Positions 14,447 to 26,700 of a stretch of DNA of 64,000 bases are shown here, in pieces. Source of the DNA: Chytridium lagenaria (taxonomy: Eukaryota; Chytridiomycota; Chytridiomycetes; Chytridiales; Chytridiaceae); contig JAHLKC010000132.1 of the NCBI GenBank assembly GCA_025449115.1, positions 1 through 64,000 of the forward strand. The letters run 5' to 3'. A model generated the notes under the pieces. That model was not told where the DNA came from and did not search any database. It saw only the letters and a list, made by a program, of their open reading frames with translations. The position numbers and the translations under genes were made by a program. The number at the start of each line of letters is the position of its first letter. Position 1 is the first letter of the stretch.

Positions 14447-16843
14447 ATGCTCTTTCTCAAACCGTCTTCTGTCTCAAGGGCTTCAACCAGCGCCGTCATC
14501 CGACGCGTTTGTGTCCTCACCCATTTCTACACCCATCGTCCTCGTCCAACATCGTTCCCGTTCCTTCCTGTCTCGCTCCTCACCTTCAACCACCGCCTCT
14601 CCTCTCATCTCGTCGTCTCTTCTGCGGACAATCAGGAGGGGGTTCCATGCTTCCTTAGCACCCAAGCTTGCTTCCGTCGCGCCAGATGTTGACCCTGAAG
14701 TGGCGGCTGTGTTGAATGGGGAGAGGTTCTCGGAGGAGGTGGATGTATGTATTGTTGGAGGTGGACCGGCTGGACTCTCGGCGGCTATTCGGATCAAGCA
14801 GAGGGCGAATGAGGAAGGAAAGGAGATTAGAGTGTTCCTTGTCGAAAAGGGCAGTGAGATTGGTGGGTACTTTTTCCTGAAAGGCTTTTCCGGCTGGAAA
14901 AGAGGTCATGGCTAAATGGGGTTTTTTCTCATCGTGCAGGCGCTCACACTCTTTCTGGCGCTGTTCTTGAACCCCGTGCTCTTGATGAGCTTATCCCGGA
15001 CTGGAAGGAAAAGGGCGCTCCACTTAACCAACCCGCTCTCAAGGACAAAGATGTACTTCCTCACCGAGTCCCTCGCCATCCCGATCCCCCATCCTCCTCA
15101 GATGAACAATAAGGGAAATTACATCGTGTCTCTCAGCAACTTTGTCAAGTGGTTAGGTGATCAAGCCGAGGAAGTCGGTGTTGAGGTCTACCCCGCATTC
15201 TCTGCAAGCGAGGTAAGCACTGTTCCTTCCATTCCACACGTGGGGGTTTTCAGTGAACTTCCTGACATGGTCACCCACCCAATTTCTCATCGGAAAAACA
15301 GGTCCTTTACAATGAAGACGGATCTGTGGCTGGTATCGCCACCAACGATGTCGGAATTGGGAGGAACGGACTCCCCAAGGATTCCTTTGAGCGTGGTATG
15401 GAGATTCGCGCAAAGGTCACGATCTTTGCAGAGGGATGTCATGGCTCCCTCTCGAAAAAAGTGATTCGTAACTTTGATCTTCGCAAAGACTCGCAACATC
15501 AGACTTACGGACTTGGTTTGAAAGAAGTTTGGGAACTTGACCCTGCTAAGCACGATGCTGGTCTTGTCATGCACACCATTGGATGGCCGATGAGTTTTGA
15601 TACTTACGGTGGTTCGTTCATGTATCACCTTGAAAACAACCTTTGCGCTATTGGGTTTGTGGTGGCGTTGGATTACAAGAACCCAACGTTGAGCCCTTAT
15701 AAGGAGTTTCAGAGGTTCAAGCATCACCCGAAAGTGAAGAAGTATTTGGAGGGAGGCAAGATTGTGAGTTATGGCGCTAGAGCTCTGAATGAGGGTGGTA
15801 TTCAGAGTATTCCGAAATTGGCCTTCCCGGGTGGTGCTCTTATTGGATGCTCGGCTGGTTTCATGAATGTGCCAAAGATTAAGGGGACTCACACCGCGAT
15901 GAAGTCTGGTGAGATTTGTTTTCAGCCTTTTTTGTTTTGTACACATACTTGCAGTCGTTGACAAAGGTATTTTAGGTATGCTCGCGGCTGACGCTGCTTA
16001 CGAGGCCCTCACCTCCGAGACCGCTCCCACCGGCCCCATCACCCTCGACTCTTACGAAACAAACCTCAAGGCCTCATGGGTCTGGAAAGAGCTTACAGAA
16101 GTCCGCAACGTCCGTCCGTCCTTCCACAATCCCCTTGGTCTCTATGGAGGCATCATGTACTCTGGTCTAGACACCCTTTTCTTCAAGGGTCGTACTCCCT
16201 GGACCTTTAAGCACGCTGAACCTGATCATGAATCCCTTACCCCCCTCAAGGACGTGAAGCCTATCGAGTACCCTAAGCCTGATGGCGTGATCAGCTTTGA
16301 TTTGCTGGAGAATGTGAGCAGGACTGGGACAGGACATGAGGAGGATCAGCCTATTCATTTGAGGTTGCAGGGAGGGTCAGGGCCTCAGCTTGAGAGGAAC
16401 TTTCCTGTGTTTGGTGGACCTGAGCAAAAGTTCTGCCCTGGTATGGAAAAGGCTTTTTTCTTAATCTTGGTCTTGTGGGTGTTGTAAGCTAAATGTTTTT
16501 GGTTTTATTTTCCTTTTACTCAACAGCTGGTGTCTACGAATACATTGATGATGAATCCACTCCCGGAGGCAAGCGCTTCCAGATCAACGCAAGGTATAAT
16601 GATTTCTCGCTTTTGAATACTTCATTACTTGTAATTATGTGTTTTGGCTGATGCATTTTCGCTTTAGCAACTGCATTCACTGTAAGACCTGTGACATCAA
16701 GGACCCTTCGCAGAATATCGACTGGACTGGTAATTGTTTTCCTTATTTATTCAGAATGAAGATACCCTCATTTTCTGAAAACTTACTCTTTTCTCTTCAT
16801 AGTTCCCGAAGGCGGAGGCGGTCCCAAGTACTTCTACACTTAA
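14447..16843 (+). CDS. ETFDH: Electron transfer flavoprotein-ubiquinone oxidoreductase
   Basis: A mitochondrial inner-membrane enzyme passing electrons from ETF to ubiquinone through FAD and a 4Fe-4S cluster. The only usable ATG is at 14447 and gives [20 protein letters not shown], a good mitochondrial presequence, but it lies in a different frame from the rest, so one base change is expected before about 14530. The FAD-binding fold begins [19 protein letters not shown], then [72 protein letters not shown] and [18 protein letters not shown]. The ferredoxin-like end has [17 protein letters not shown] and [12 protein letters not shown]. One extra A at 15047-15049 (GACAAAGATG) shifts the frame. 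Introns lie near 14863-14939, 15212-15301, 15910-15975, 16442-16526, 16594-16667 and 16731-16802. Identity is certain. Confidence 0.96.
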
Positions 16844-17418
16844 GTTATCCGTGCCAATGTAGCAGCTTCTATCAGCTCGGTTGAGTCTTGTTCTATTTTT
16901 ATTATTTCATTCCTCTTCGATTCCCACCAGCTTTGCAAAACCTTTTTCACCTCGGATTCTTGTTTTTCTTTTTTCTTTTCTTTTTTTTTTTTTTATTCTT
17001 TTAAACGAGGGGCTTTTGTTTTGAAGGTCAATAAAACGTCTTGATTTTTAATGAACACCTTGAACCATGTTTTTCTTGCGTCGAGAAAGTAAAAAGGACG
17101 TGAGAAATTGGAAGGAGACGGTGGATCGGTATTGAAGGCCGTTGTGGTTATTGGGTGTAGAAAACTTTAAATAACTGACGGAGTCAAAGTGAAGCGGTGG
17201 TGTGGTGATAAAATTGATTTATTTGCTTGAAGGGAAATGCTCGACAGAAGATATCCACAATCTGCTCCATCGTAAGGTTAAGGAAGTATTGGAATTGACG
17301 GTGTAGGAAGGGTGTATCGAGTAGTAAAGAATTTGGGTTCCTTCCATCCATCCCAACCCATAGAAAGAAGAATCTGACATTGAGTTTGCAAAAACTCTGT
17401 CGTTCTCCTGCTATCCGT
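16844..17418. other. Convergent intergenic region
   Basis: Lies between the 3' ends of ETF-QO and the NDUFB2-like gene. It has a T/C-rich run near 16960-17000 and an AATAAA at 17029-17034 that may serve ETF-QO polyadenylation. No gene is seen. Confidence 0.5.
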
Positions 17419-17822
17419 TTAATGGTGCATGTTGTCGAGTGCGAGCCGCGTGCCGTACTTCTTGTCCACTTCTTCAAGATGGGCGATCATCTTGGGCTCT
17501 TGCCAGGGGTGGTGGTGCAACTATTCCATTTAATAAAGCGTCCCATCGAACATCGACATCGTCATCCAGTTTCCATTTTTATTAAACAAAATGCATGGCG
17601 GTGGGTTTCGTTATATTGGAGGGAAGCAACATTGGTCAGAAAAGCTTCTCTACCGAAAATAAAAGAGGTACTCACAAAGTGGTGAGGTCCATCGACCTTT
17701 ATCCTGTAGAAGACAAAGAACCAGACGGCGCCAAAGGCGAGGCGAGTACTCCAGAGGCCGCGAACCTTGGGGGGGACGAAGCCGTTGAAGGCGGTTGATG
17801 AGGGACCGGGAGCAGCACCCAT
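17419..17822 (-). CDS. NDUFB2: Complex I subunit NDUFB2-like (AGGG subunit)
   Basis: A small accessory subunit of mitochondrial NADH:ubiquinone oxidoreductase. Exon 1 from the ATG at 17822 reads MGAAPGPSSTAFNGF, then a membrane-spanning segment LAFGAVWFFVFYRIKVDGP. The block AVWFFVFYRIKVDGP closely matches the hallmark WFWVFYRAKQDGP of plant and fungal NDUFB2. After an intron (about 17512-17675), exon 2 gives HHHPWQEPKMIAHLEEVDKK and ends ALDNMHH, with the His/Trp motif expected after the membrane segment. Total length is about 80 residues, as expected. The intron acceptor choice (GAATAG before TTGCACC) is my inference. It converges on ETF-QO and diverges from the stress-protein gene. There are no frame breaks. 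Confidence 0.75.
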
Positions 17823-18320
17823 TTTCTCTCAATGAATTTTTTTTCTGCTTTTTTGGGAAAATTTGTGTGGTGTCGATGGAGGCCGTTGTTGGACAGGGTG
17901 AGGACGCTGGACAAGCATTTATAGAAAAAAAAGCGATGTATCTAGCCATATACATAGCTCGAATACATTATTTTATATTGGGCTATTGTCATCATCGTAG
18001 TTATAGTGGGGCTTTTCAACGGAGTCTTGTAAAATACATTGAGTCCTTTTGCGTATGAGCATGCATCAGTGAGGTTGAGCGCTACGTACCTGTGATTTGT
18101 AATATGCAAAGAGAAAACGAGAGAAGGTTCGGTGTGTGAACCGTCGACTACGACCATCATTAACCAAAGAAAAGCATATTGAAATAATGGATTAGTGGCT
18201 AAGGGTGACTCAGTGTGAGAACTCCATAAAAGTCCCTCGTGACAATACAACAGATAAAGAGATAAAAGCAAGACTACAATCGAACGCTTTCAACATCACC
18301 CCCAAAAAAAACATAACACC
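17823..18320. other. Divergent intergenic region
   Basis: About 500 bases between the NDUFB2-like start and the stress-protein start; it should hold both promoters. No open frame with family similarity is seen. Confidence 0.5.
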
Positions 18321-19567
18321 ATGCACTCACTTCGAACATCACTTTCCGACGAGATCGTGGAGGATGGAGATTCCCATCAGACCTCTGACGCCGATCACCC
18401 GCGTCATTATCGTTGCTGTGGTGCGTCGAAGATTCCTAATGTTGAACTGCTTATCCACCCAAAACCGCCATGAAATGCCCTTCCTCCTTCGTCCCTACCT
18501 GCCGTAGCCTAACTTCGTCTTTGGTTCCTCATTGACAGGACCATTCGGAATATGCGGAATATGCGTTGAAATGGTGAGTTTACCTTTGCCTTTTTTTAAC
18601 TGATAAATTACTAGGACCGCCGAAAACTACATTAGGCCAGCGACTGATCTCGTCGTCCTTGTTAACGTTCGACCTCATATTGCTGCACCAGGACCTTATG
18701 GTAGCTTCATAGTCATCTTTTTCGACACTCGTTCCAATGTTCTTACCCATGTTGTTTTTTTTAAAACAAAAAAGGCTCTGTTTACGACTTCCAAGAGTTC
18801 GTTATGACGGCTGAAGAGCATGTACGTTTCTTTCTGTTTTCTTTTAAAAAGATAACCTGACATTATTATCTATTTAGCAACGAACAGAATCTCACCGCCT
18901 TCTGCAAGATCTCGCACGCTACCTCCGTCACCAAAAGGTAAGTTTTTCAAGTGCATTTTTCCCCTGCAATATCTATAACTGCTCTTCTAATTTCCACGTT
19001 TAGGTCTGCTGTAAAGCAATCGCACTTCGTGGTGATGCCAGAGAAGAACTCGTAAAAAAAGTTGAAGAACTCTCACCGGATGCTTTCATCATCGGCTCAA
19101 GGGGTTTGGGGGCTGTTAAACGGACTTTCCTTGGCAGCGTTTCAGATTGTAAGTTTTAAAACCATTCTTCCTGGACTTTTATTAATACATTCCTCTCGAT
19201 GCCCTCAATAGACTGCGTTCACAATGTCCTGACTTGTCCTGTGATCGTGGTCAAGCATCCTAAAGCCTTAAAGATAAAGACCACGATTTTATCTCCTCTT
19301 CAACGCTTGCACACGTTCCCGTCCCTCCAGCCTCCCTTCACTGAGCCATATACTCCCGATTTGTTATTGCGCGTGCTTTTATCAATATTTTTCCCCCCTC
19401 GATTAGCTTGTACAAACTGCTTTAAGCTTAGTTTTGATATAGTAAAATGCAATTTGTGGTCTTATATATCGAACAGTGATCTACAAGAGGGATTTGATGG
19501 GTTGTGTCTGTGCATTGCTGTTGTGAAAGAAAAGGAAGAAGAACACATAATAATGAAAGTGATATGA
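18321..19567 (+). CDS. Universal stress protein (UspA-fold)
   Basis: The UspA core is spread over six or seven short exons: ITRVIIVAV, DHSEYAEYALKW, DLVVLVNVRPH, VYDFQEFVMTAEEH, HRLLQDLARYLRHQK, VCCKAIALRGDAREELVKKV, then the ATP-loop region AFIIGSRGLGAVKRTFLGSV and SDYCVHNVLTCPVIVVKHP. The motif GSRGLG...GSVSDYCVH is the usual nucleotide-binding signature. Two starts are possible. The ATG at 18321 gives MHSLRTSLSDEIVEDG but is one base out of frame with the core, and the ATG at 18364 is in frame. After the domain the frame stays open for about 95 further residues, to 19567, with no similarity I know. That extension may be real or may reflect a missed frame break. Function in yeast-like fungi is poorly defined. 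Confidence 0.82.
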
Positions 19568-19684
19568 GGGGTTCAGGGGATATGGAAACAAGCTATTCCG
19601 TTTCAAAAACAAGAATTTTAAAAACAGGGAAAATAAGAAACGATTATGTAAAAGACCATAGAAGAAAACACTCTTCAAACAACA

Positions 19685-22068
19685 TCAAATCCTCCTCCTC
19701 CTCCTCCCTACAAACAGGTTCTTAATTTTAGCTCCCAAGTCGGAGAAAAACTCGACCACCGGAGGCCTCCACCCCTTTGACTTTCTCGTCGCACGCGACG
19801 ACGATTCAAACGAATTTCTCGGGCCCGTTGATCTCCAACTCCACGTGCTAACCCTTACACCTGTCGTCCCAACAAGGGTAGCAGCAGGATCCTCAACATC
19901 ATCCCTCAAATCCGTCATCCTATTCGCCTGTTCGTAGCTGTCAGCTAACATTCTACCAACAGCCACTAACGACGCGGATGACGGGGGGAACATAAGCTGT
20001 TGGGATTGAGGGGTACCGATAGAGCCGTTAAGAGAATCATCAGGAGCAACGGAGGGGGTTCTTGTGAGACTATCGTTAGAGGCCCTTGCTTTTGGGGTAT
20101 AAAGAGAGGACAGAGATTTGCGGTGAAGGGAAAGTGATTTGCGTTGAATAAAAATGGGTGGGGGTGGGGGTGATGATGTCTGGGCTTCACTTGTTGATGG
20201 AGATTGATCAGGGGATTTGAGTGATAGTGTTTTGGAGGAGGTGGTTTGGGTACGGGATTTCATCTTCTGTAAGGAGGGTTTCGGAGTTAAACGTAGGGTG
20301 GTGGAAGTTGAGGGTGCTGATAAGGGAGGTGATGTCGTGGCACTTTTAGGGGGTATTTCTGGGAGTTGGGGAAGTGTTGATGTGGAAGGAATGGAGGAGG
20401 GAACTTTTTTCTCAGCTGGGGGGACGGATTGCATACTACATCTTGTTGGGCCTTTAATGATGCTGAAATGTCTACATCTTCTGCTTGATGGGATTCCGAC
20501 CCCTTTGAAGCGGGCGAATTTTGTGCTAGTGATGTAGAAGTCGATGCTTTTGCTTTTCTAGTGCAAGCTGCATCAGATGCAGGTAACAAAGGGTCCGGGT
20601 CTGGATCTGACATCTTAATTAGCACGACAGGAACAGGCGCATGTGTGTCGGGGTCAACCACCGCAGAGCTGGGTGCACTTCGCGACAAAGACGCTCTCCT
20701 CTGCGATGCAAGGCCGCTAGGTTTGACTGTGGGCAGCGGCGGAGGTGGTACTGGGTTGATGGGACGTTCCTCACGCTCAACACATGACGTTGACGGTTGG
20801 GCGTCCCTCGCCAGGCTCGGCCCAGTCCACGCGTCATGTGTTGGAGCCCTCAAAGGAGCTACCACAAAAACCCGAGGTTTTGCTGTGGGCACCAAATCAT
20901 CCTGTCCTAAAGTGTTCTCATACGCAGCTTCCTGATGACGGTGATATCCCTCCTCGTAAGGACGAGAATCCATGTGCTCATCATATCCCCTCCCACGTTC
21001 AGCAAAATCGGCTACCTGATGCCTTAAGTACGCAGCCTTGACTGTATCAGAAGCTGAAGGTGGTGCGCTATGAGGGTGCTGTTGATGCCGCGAAAACATG
21101 ATCGAAGGTCTAGGAACGGTCGAATTCGATGAACTCTCATGAAACACGTCACGAGAGTTCATTCGATGAGATCGGGCTGCCTCCGTTCGATCAGTTACAT
21201 CCATTCCATCACCAGCAGAGTGACGGTGCTCCAAATCAGTCCAGTAAGCCATGTTATCGCCTAAATCTCCACGCAGCGATTCCCTATGAAGCGGTGCAGA
21301 ATGGGACTGATTTCGGAGTATCATCGGTGCTGTGATGGAAGGGCCCCGACGAGTTGTTACTTGTTGCTGGGCTGGCTGGATTATCTGTGATGAGGGTTGT
21401 GGAGGTGGAGGTGGTGGTGCAGGAATTTGGAATGGAGTGACGGGATCCACAGTGCAGTTGGAAATTGAAGTGTTTTGAATTCCTAACTGCTTCCGAATCT
21501 GTTTCCGCTTGCTTGCAAACCCATCAGCACCAGTAGCTTCTGTGGCATGCAAATTTGCATACCGGCCAGACACGAAACCGCTATTTGAGCGAGACGTGAA
21601 GGCCCGAGAGGCGTTGTTGGGGATTTAATGTATCCCGGCGGAGAGACTAAAACTTGCGGTCCCTTTCGGAATTTTGGTTGGTTGATTTGGGTCTGATTTT
21701 GACTTTGAGGGAGAAGCCAATCTCCCTCTGCAACGACGGCATCACCCGCAACCACGTGGCGTCTGCAGAATGCACTGTCTTCTTTGTCTTCTTCTTTCCC
21801 ACTCCACCTTCATTACTACGACCTTCACAGTCGCGTGACAACGCATTAAGATCAATAGCGCTATCCTCGTAGATATGGGACGGATTCCCTTCGTCCGTTG
21901 AATCATCCGAATCTCTCCTAAGATCATGTGGTGTTCTTGGGCGCTTCACCTCCTCTCGTCCTTCTTCTTCTTCATCACCATCGTCATCCTCGCCTCATCC
22001 TCCTCATCATTATCCGACCAAAAGTCTTGAGTCTCTGTATCAAATGTCCCATCTGGTCTCAGCACCAT
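19685..22068 (-). CDS. Large intrinsically disordered protein
   Basis: Not recognised. From an ATG at 22068 (MVLRPDGTFDTETQDFWSDN) it runs through an acidic segment, a basic KRPRTPHDLRRDSDDSTDEG segment, a 428-residue open stretch (near 21573-20287) rich in Pro/Ser/His/Arg, and a C-terminal part ending VVEFFSDLGAKIKNLFVG then five Arg. Pro runs, SASP-like repeats and charged clusters suggest a scaffold or regulatory protein. No fold is visible except short helices (GADGFASKRKQIRKQLG; EFFSDLGAKIKNLF). The frame is broken at about four places. Two are well placed: the six-C run (20418-20423, G on the plus strand) and the four-C run (21619-21622), each one base short. It may continue upstream into the region 22040-23250. 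Confidence 0.6.
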
Positions 22069-23250
22069 GATGTTTTGCTGAGGTTTCTCGAGAGTCACAA
22101 TTGACCAGTTCGAAACATGACTTTCTCAGAAAACTGATATTTCTACGCTGCTTTTTTTTCACCTCAGGTTCTCCAGGTGCCGGATCTGGTGAAATTTCTC
22201 CAGGTGCAGAGAAAAATGCCGGGAGAGTCACTCTTAAGTGTTGCTGGTGTGTCTTATCCATCATCTCATTCCACCTGCGATTTATATCATCAATCTTTGA
22301 GATGGCTGGCGGTGGTAGACATTGTGTGTTGATTTGTGACGAATTGGAAGAAGTCTGTTGCGGTGTCGTGGTGCGGTTGATGGATTTGTACTTGATAGTT
22401 CAATTGCAGCTTCAGAGGCCCCAGCAGGTCTTACAACTACATATTTCCTTTAGATTTCAGTGAAGGGAGAGCCTCAGATGTGTGATTCAAGTTTTCGTGA
22501 CAGGTGTCAATGAGGTTGCTGCTGTCTCTGCCGCCTGAGACGACGCAACCAGTCGCTCACTTGCGCGGTTGCTCGCAGCAACCGAAACAGGTGATGGAAT
22601 TCAAGAACCAGATCCCTTTGGTAAAACCGTTGACACGACGTGCACTGGAGGTTGCCGAGGCGTCACAATGTTACCCTCTGCTGCTAGTGCAACACCTAAA
22701 GAAACTGTTGACAAGGTAGATATTTGCTTGGTTGGCGACACTGATGTTGCTCTTCCGGAAGTCCAACTCCTGGCCTGACGGACCCACAAGATGTTGGAGG
22801 AGAAGAGTTTAACGTTGGGGAGAGGGATCAGCGGCTGTCGGTGTATTATTGGAGGAGGTTGTGATGGTGGGGGTGTCATTTGTCGTTGCGGTTGTTGCAA
22901 GAGTAAGGCTCAAGTTTGTCGGGTTGCTGAGAGTGGGAGGTGTACAGATATCGGTGATGACAGGAGGAGACGATTGCGACTGCTGAGGCGGTTCTGTCAA
23001 TGTTGCCTCAGAACTTCCAAGGCTTGATTCGACGCCTGAGCACTTGCGTCCAACACAGTCTCCGCAGCTGCCTCTGGTGACTTATCTAATTCTTCCAGAT
23101 CTCCTTCAGCGACGAGTGGTGTTTCTATATCAACAATATCGTTGACGGCGGTAAGTTTAGAGGGCAGGGACACCTCTGAAGCAATCGCCGGCGCCACGCA
23201 TGGCTTTTCTTGAACGAAAACCGCATTATCGGCTTCGTTTATCGGCTCCT
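22040..23250 (-). CDS. Disordered Ser/Thr/Pro coding region, possibly the N-terminal part of the same gene
   Basis: Overlapping frames together read like one protein: EADNAVFVQEKPCVAPAIAS, IVDIETPLVAEGDLEELDKS, LTEPPQQSQSSPPVITDICT, a Thr/Ser/Pro stretch, LPPPAISKIDDINRRWNEMM and FFSAPGEISPDPAPGEPE. Each piece leaves its frame by one base and resumes in another. No ATG lies in frame at the upstream end. Just above 23230 there are stops, with CAAAG before GAGCCG as a possible acceptor, so a 5' exon is probably missing. It may join the gene that starts at 22068, either by another frame error or by an intron near 22075-22110. Composition is the same on both sides, which favours a single gene of over 1000 residues. 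No function can be assigned. Confidence 0.45.
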
Positions 23251-23703
23251 TTGAAGCTGAGTTCCTTCACTACGACAGCCCAAAGCGTTGACTCAAAATT
23301 ATGTTCCCTCTTACTGGTTGTTCAGCTAATAGTCAAACCTACTTTTCTCTTCCTAATACGGAGATTTTCTTGATCGGCAACCGTAACTCTTTCCACACAA
23401 TGAAAATTGAAATCCAGACTTTTTCAGAACACATTGAGGTCTCTTTACTCATTTCGAACAGAAAATGAAAAGTGCGGGCACCACACATACAACTTGATGA
23501 AGTCTTCTACAGCTTTATCCTCAAAATTCCATCACTCACGTGCGAATCAGGGAAAGTTTGCCTGAAGCCAAGCGCGACACCGTCGTGCTCACGGGAGACC
23601 CCAGCGAGAGTTCCTTGATAAAATATAGAGGTTAAATGCATCCATTAATATGTATAAAGGAAGTATAAGTTGAAAAAACAAAGATATAAAACGACGTTTA
23701 AAC
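23251..23703. other. Gap between disordered gene and aminopeptidase
   Basis: About 450 bases upstream of the disordered gene and beyond the aminopeptidase stop. Mixed composition; it could hold an unrecognised first exon of the disordered gene. Nothing is supported. Confidence 0.4.
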
Positions 23704-26700
23704 TCACATGCGGATCTTCTCGAGCGTTTGCTGAATTTGACGCCTGACACCCTTAAGCTCTTCGGCCCTCTTGGCCTTAAGGTCGGCTGATTCAAGCTCA
23801 GCCCCAACAGACCACTTCTCCATGGTCTCAGCAAAGTCCAGTCCGATGCTGGAATCATTCGCCTCGACGACACGGCCAAGAAGGGCCATGGAGATGCTGA
23901 GGAGCTGGTAGAGCCTTGCCCAATTCTCGAGCATCCACTCCCAAACGATGGGGCGAACAACTCAGGAGCAGGGTTCTGGCTAACAACACCGCTAATTGCA
24001 AATGCAATATCCTGAGGACGAATAGTCTCGGGATCGAAAACAAGTGTGTCGAGAATTTGACGGACCCAAAGTCACAGAGTTAATGGCGCCAAGGGACAGA
24101 ATGGCGTAGAGTTTCTGGTCGGCGGGAAGCGAAGCATCCTTCGAGATCGCGACAATCTTTTCAAAGTCAGCCTCAGGCTCTTGGCTCGTAGAAAGAACGG
24201 TAGTGTAGGCCGCAACACGGAGGTTGGGGTTGAGAGCAGCCTGGTCTCCGCTGACGTACTTCTTGAAAAGAGCCTTTAGCTGCTCCTGGACACTGCAAAT
24301 AGAAAGTTAGACAGAGGGGAAAAACCTAGATGAAAGAACTTCACGTCAATATCAACTTACGCAACGTCATTGGCTTTTGCTGACGCAGAGATAACCAAGG
24401 AGCGCTTCATGGTTTCAAGGTAAGGCTCGTTCTCCGGGTATTCCCATCCAACAGAGGCAACCTTGCTGGAGAAGACGAGGCGTTGGAGGGCATTAAGACC
24501 GTTCTTGACGGCAGGGCCTTCCTTGTGGAAAATGCTACGAAGACTGCCAAGGCGGTTCGCAATTTGGTCAAGCACACTATAAACATAACTTGTTTAGTCA
24601 CGCCAACTGGTATTAAACTTACATGTAGTGCTGCTCGTTGGCGAAGGCCTTAGTGACCTCAAGGGCAGTAACCAGGCTTCCGAGGCCTGCTTGTGACAGG
24701 GCAAAGGTGTCAGAGACAATGTTAACGCGGTCTCCCGTAGGAAGGGCGAGCGGGTTCTTCACGAGAACTTTTCCGAGCTTGACAGCGTGCCTTTCCTCAA
24801 GCTTCACGCGGTAAATCCTGAGACACCAGCATTCAATTTCCAAAAGGCATCTTCGCTTTCCTTGTAAGGGAACGAGACGGATGACTCCTTTTCAGACAAA
24901 TGAACTGAATCGGAGTGGTGCTCTGGTTGGTAAGAACTCCAGAGGAATCCACCAAACAGTCTTGTCTTCCTCGGGCGCAACGTCACCGCTGGGAGAGGAA
25001 ACGGTTTTGACGAAGCGTAAGGGTAAGTTCACCCTTAGCTTCGTTGTAGTCCTCCTTGATAATAGAAATAAGTGGGAAACCAGTCTCACGAGTCCAAGGG
25101 TGCATGAAAGCTTCAACATTGACACTAGAAGCCTCAGCAAGGGCATTCCACAAGTCAATGGTCTCAGTGTTGCTGAACTTAAACTTTTGCAAATACTTGC
25201 GAACACCGTTCATGAAAACATCTCCGCCGAGGGAGTTGTTAAGCATACGAATGATACTAGCACCCTTAGAGTAACTGCAAGAGCACAATAGAGATTTAGT
25301 ATCAATAAAAGGACAGAGATATTACTCCTACAAACCTAATGGCGTCAAAAATCTCGTTGATTTCCGCAGGAGACTTGACGTCGACCTGAATCGGGTGGGA
25401 AGACCTCAAACTGTCAAGGTTAATACCTTGGGAGAAGTCGTTGATGATGAATTGAGTCCAAATGTCCCACTCAGGGAAGAGCTTGTCGACAGCGAGCCAT
25501 CCAACAAAAGTAGCGAAACCCTCATTCAGCCCTGTTATGATTAGGTAAAACTATTGATGTAAACCTACAAAGATCGTTCCACCAGTTCATGGTAACTAAG
25601 TTTCCGAACCACTGGGCAAAATGTTTTAATGCCAGTATACGCTTTTATGAACAAACCTGGTGGGCCAACTCGTGACCGACGACATAGGCGATCCTCTAAA
25701 ATAAATTTTAGTTGAAATAACATAAATGCACGATATAACCTGTTTAGCGACAGAGCTAGATCGTTTTTCGTCGAAAAGCAAGTAGATGTTACGGTAAGTG
25801 ATCAAACCCCAGTTCTCCATAGCACCAGCAGCAAAATCAGGAATTGCGATAAGGTCGCACTTGAAAGAAGTTAGACTTGATTTTAGTAAATGTCGCGAAC
25901 CTTGGAAGGGGGTAGGCCTCGTTAAAGTACTCAGAAAAGTATTCCAAAGTCCGGGCAGCAACCTCAAGACCAAAACGACCCTGCTCAACCTCTCCCTTCA
26001 AAGTGTAAACACGAACGTTGATGGGCTTCGCGTCGGCGGGGGCCTTAGGAGTCGCCGTAGTTTCAATGAATTCAATGTCTCCGACAGCAAAAGCAACAAG
26101 CTTTACGTATATTAGTGATAAATAGCCCTCGAAGCTTACGTATGTACTCATGATAGGAGTGGTTGCAAAAGAAACGGCCTTAAGCTTCTTTCCTTCCTCC
26201 TCGACAGTCTCCTCGCCGATAGCGTTCATGTTGGACAATGCAGTGAGATGCTCAGGGACAACCAAGGTCACATCAAAGGTAGCCTTTAGTGCAGGCTCAT
26301 CGAAAGATGGAAAGGCGCGGCGACAGTCAGTTGCCTCAAACCTTTTTTTATTTTAGAAAATAAAGCGTTGAATATTAAAATTACTTACTGAGTGACAACG
26401 AGATGTTGCTTATTTCCCTTAATTTACGTTAGGCCAGCAAATTACAAAAAACGTACATCCTTGTCGTTATATGACGACCTGTAGAAACCAGCCATCTGAT
26501 CATTGTGGATACCAGTGAATTCAGCCGTGACGATAGCGACGGCTCCTTCAGGAATTTCTTGCTCAAATTCAAAAGTAACACGCTCAGAGCCTTGTCATAG
26601 GTGATTGAAGTAGCAACTTGGCTTCAAGCTGTTAGTGACATCAGGGAATTACAAAAAAAAACAAAAACAAACCTGGTTTCGGTCTTGGTGTGGTGAACAA

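Noticed and set aside
15287..15964. 225-codon open frame on the minus strand
   Set aside because: It is exactly antisense to the conserved ETF-QO coding sequence and has no family signal of its own.
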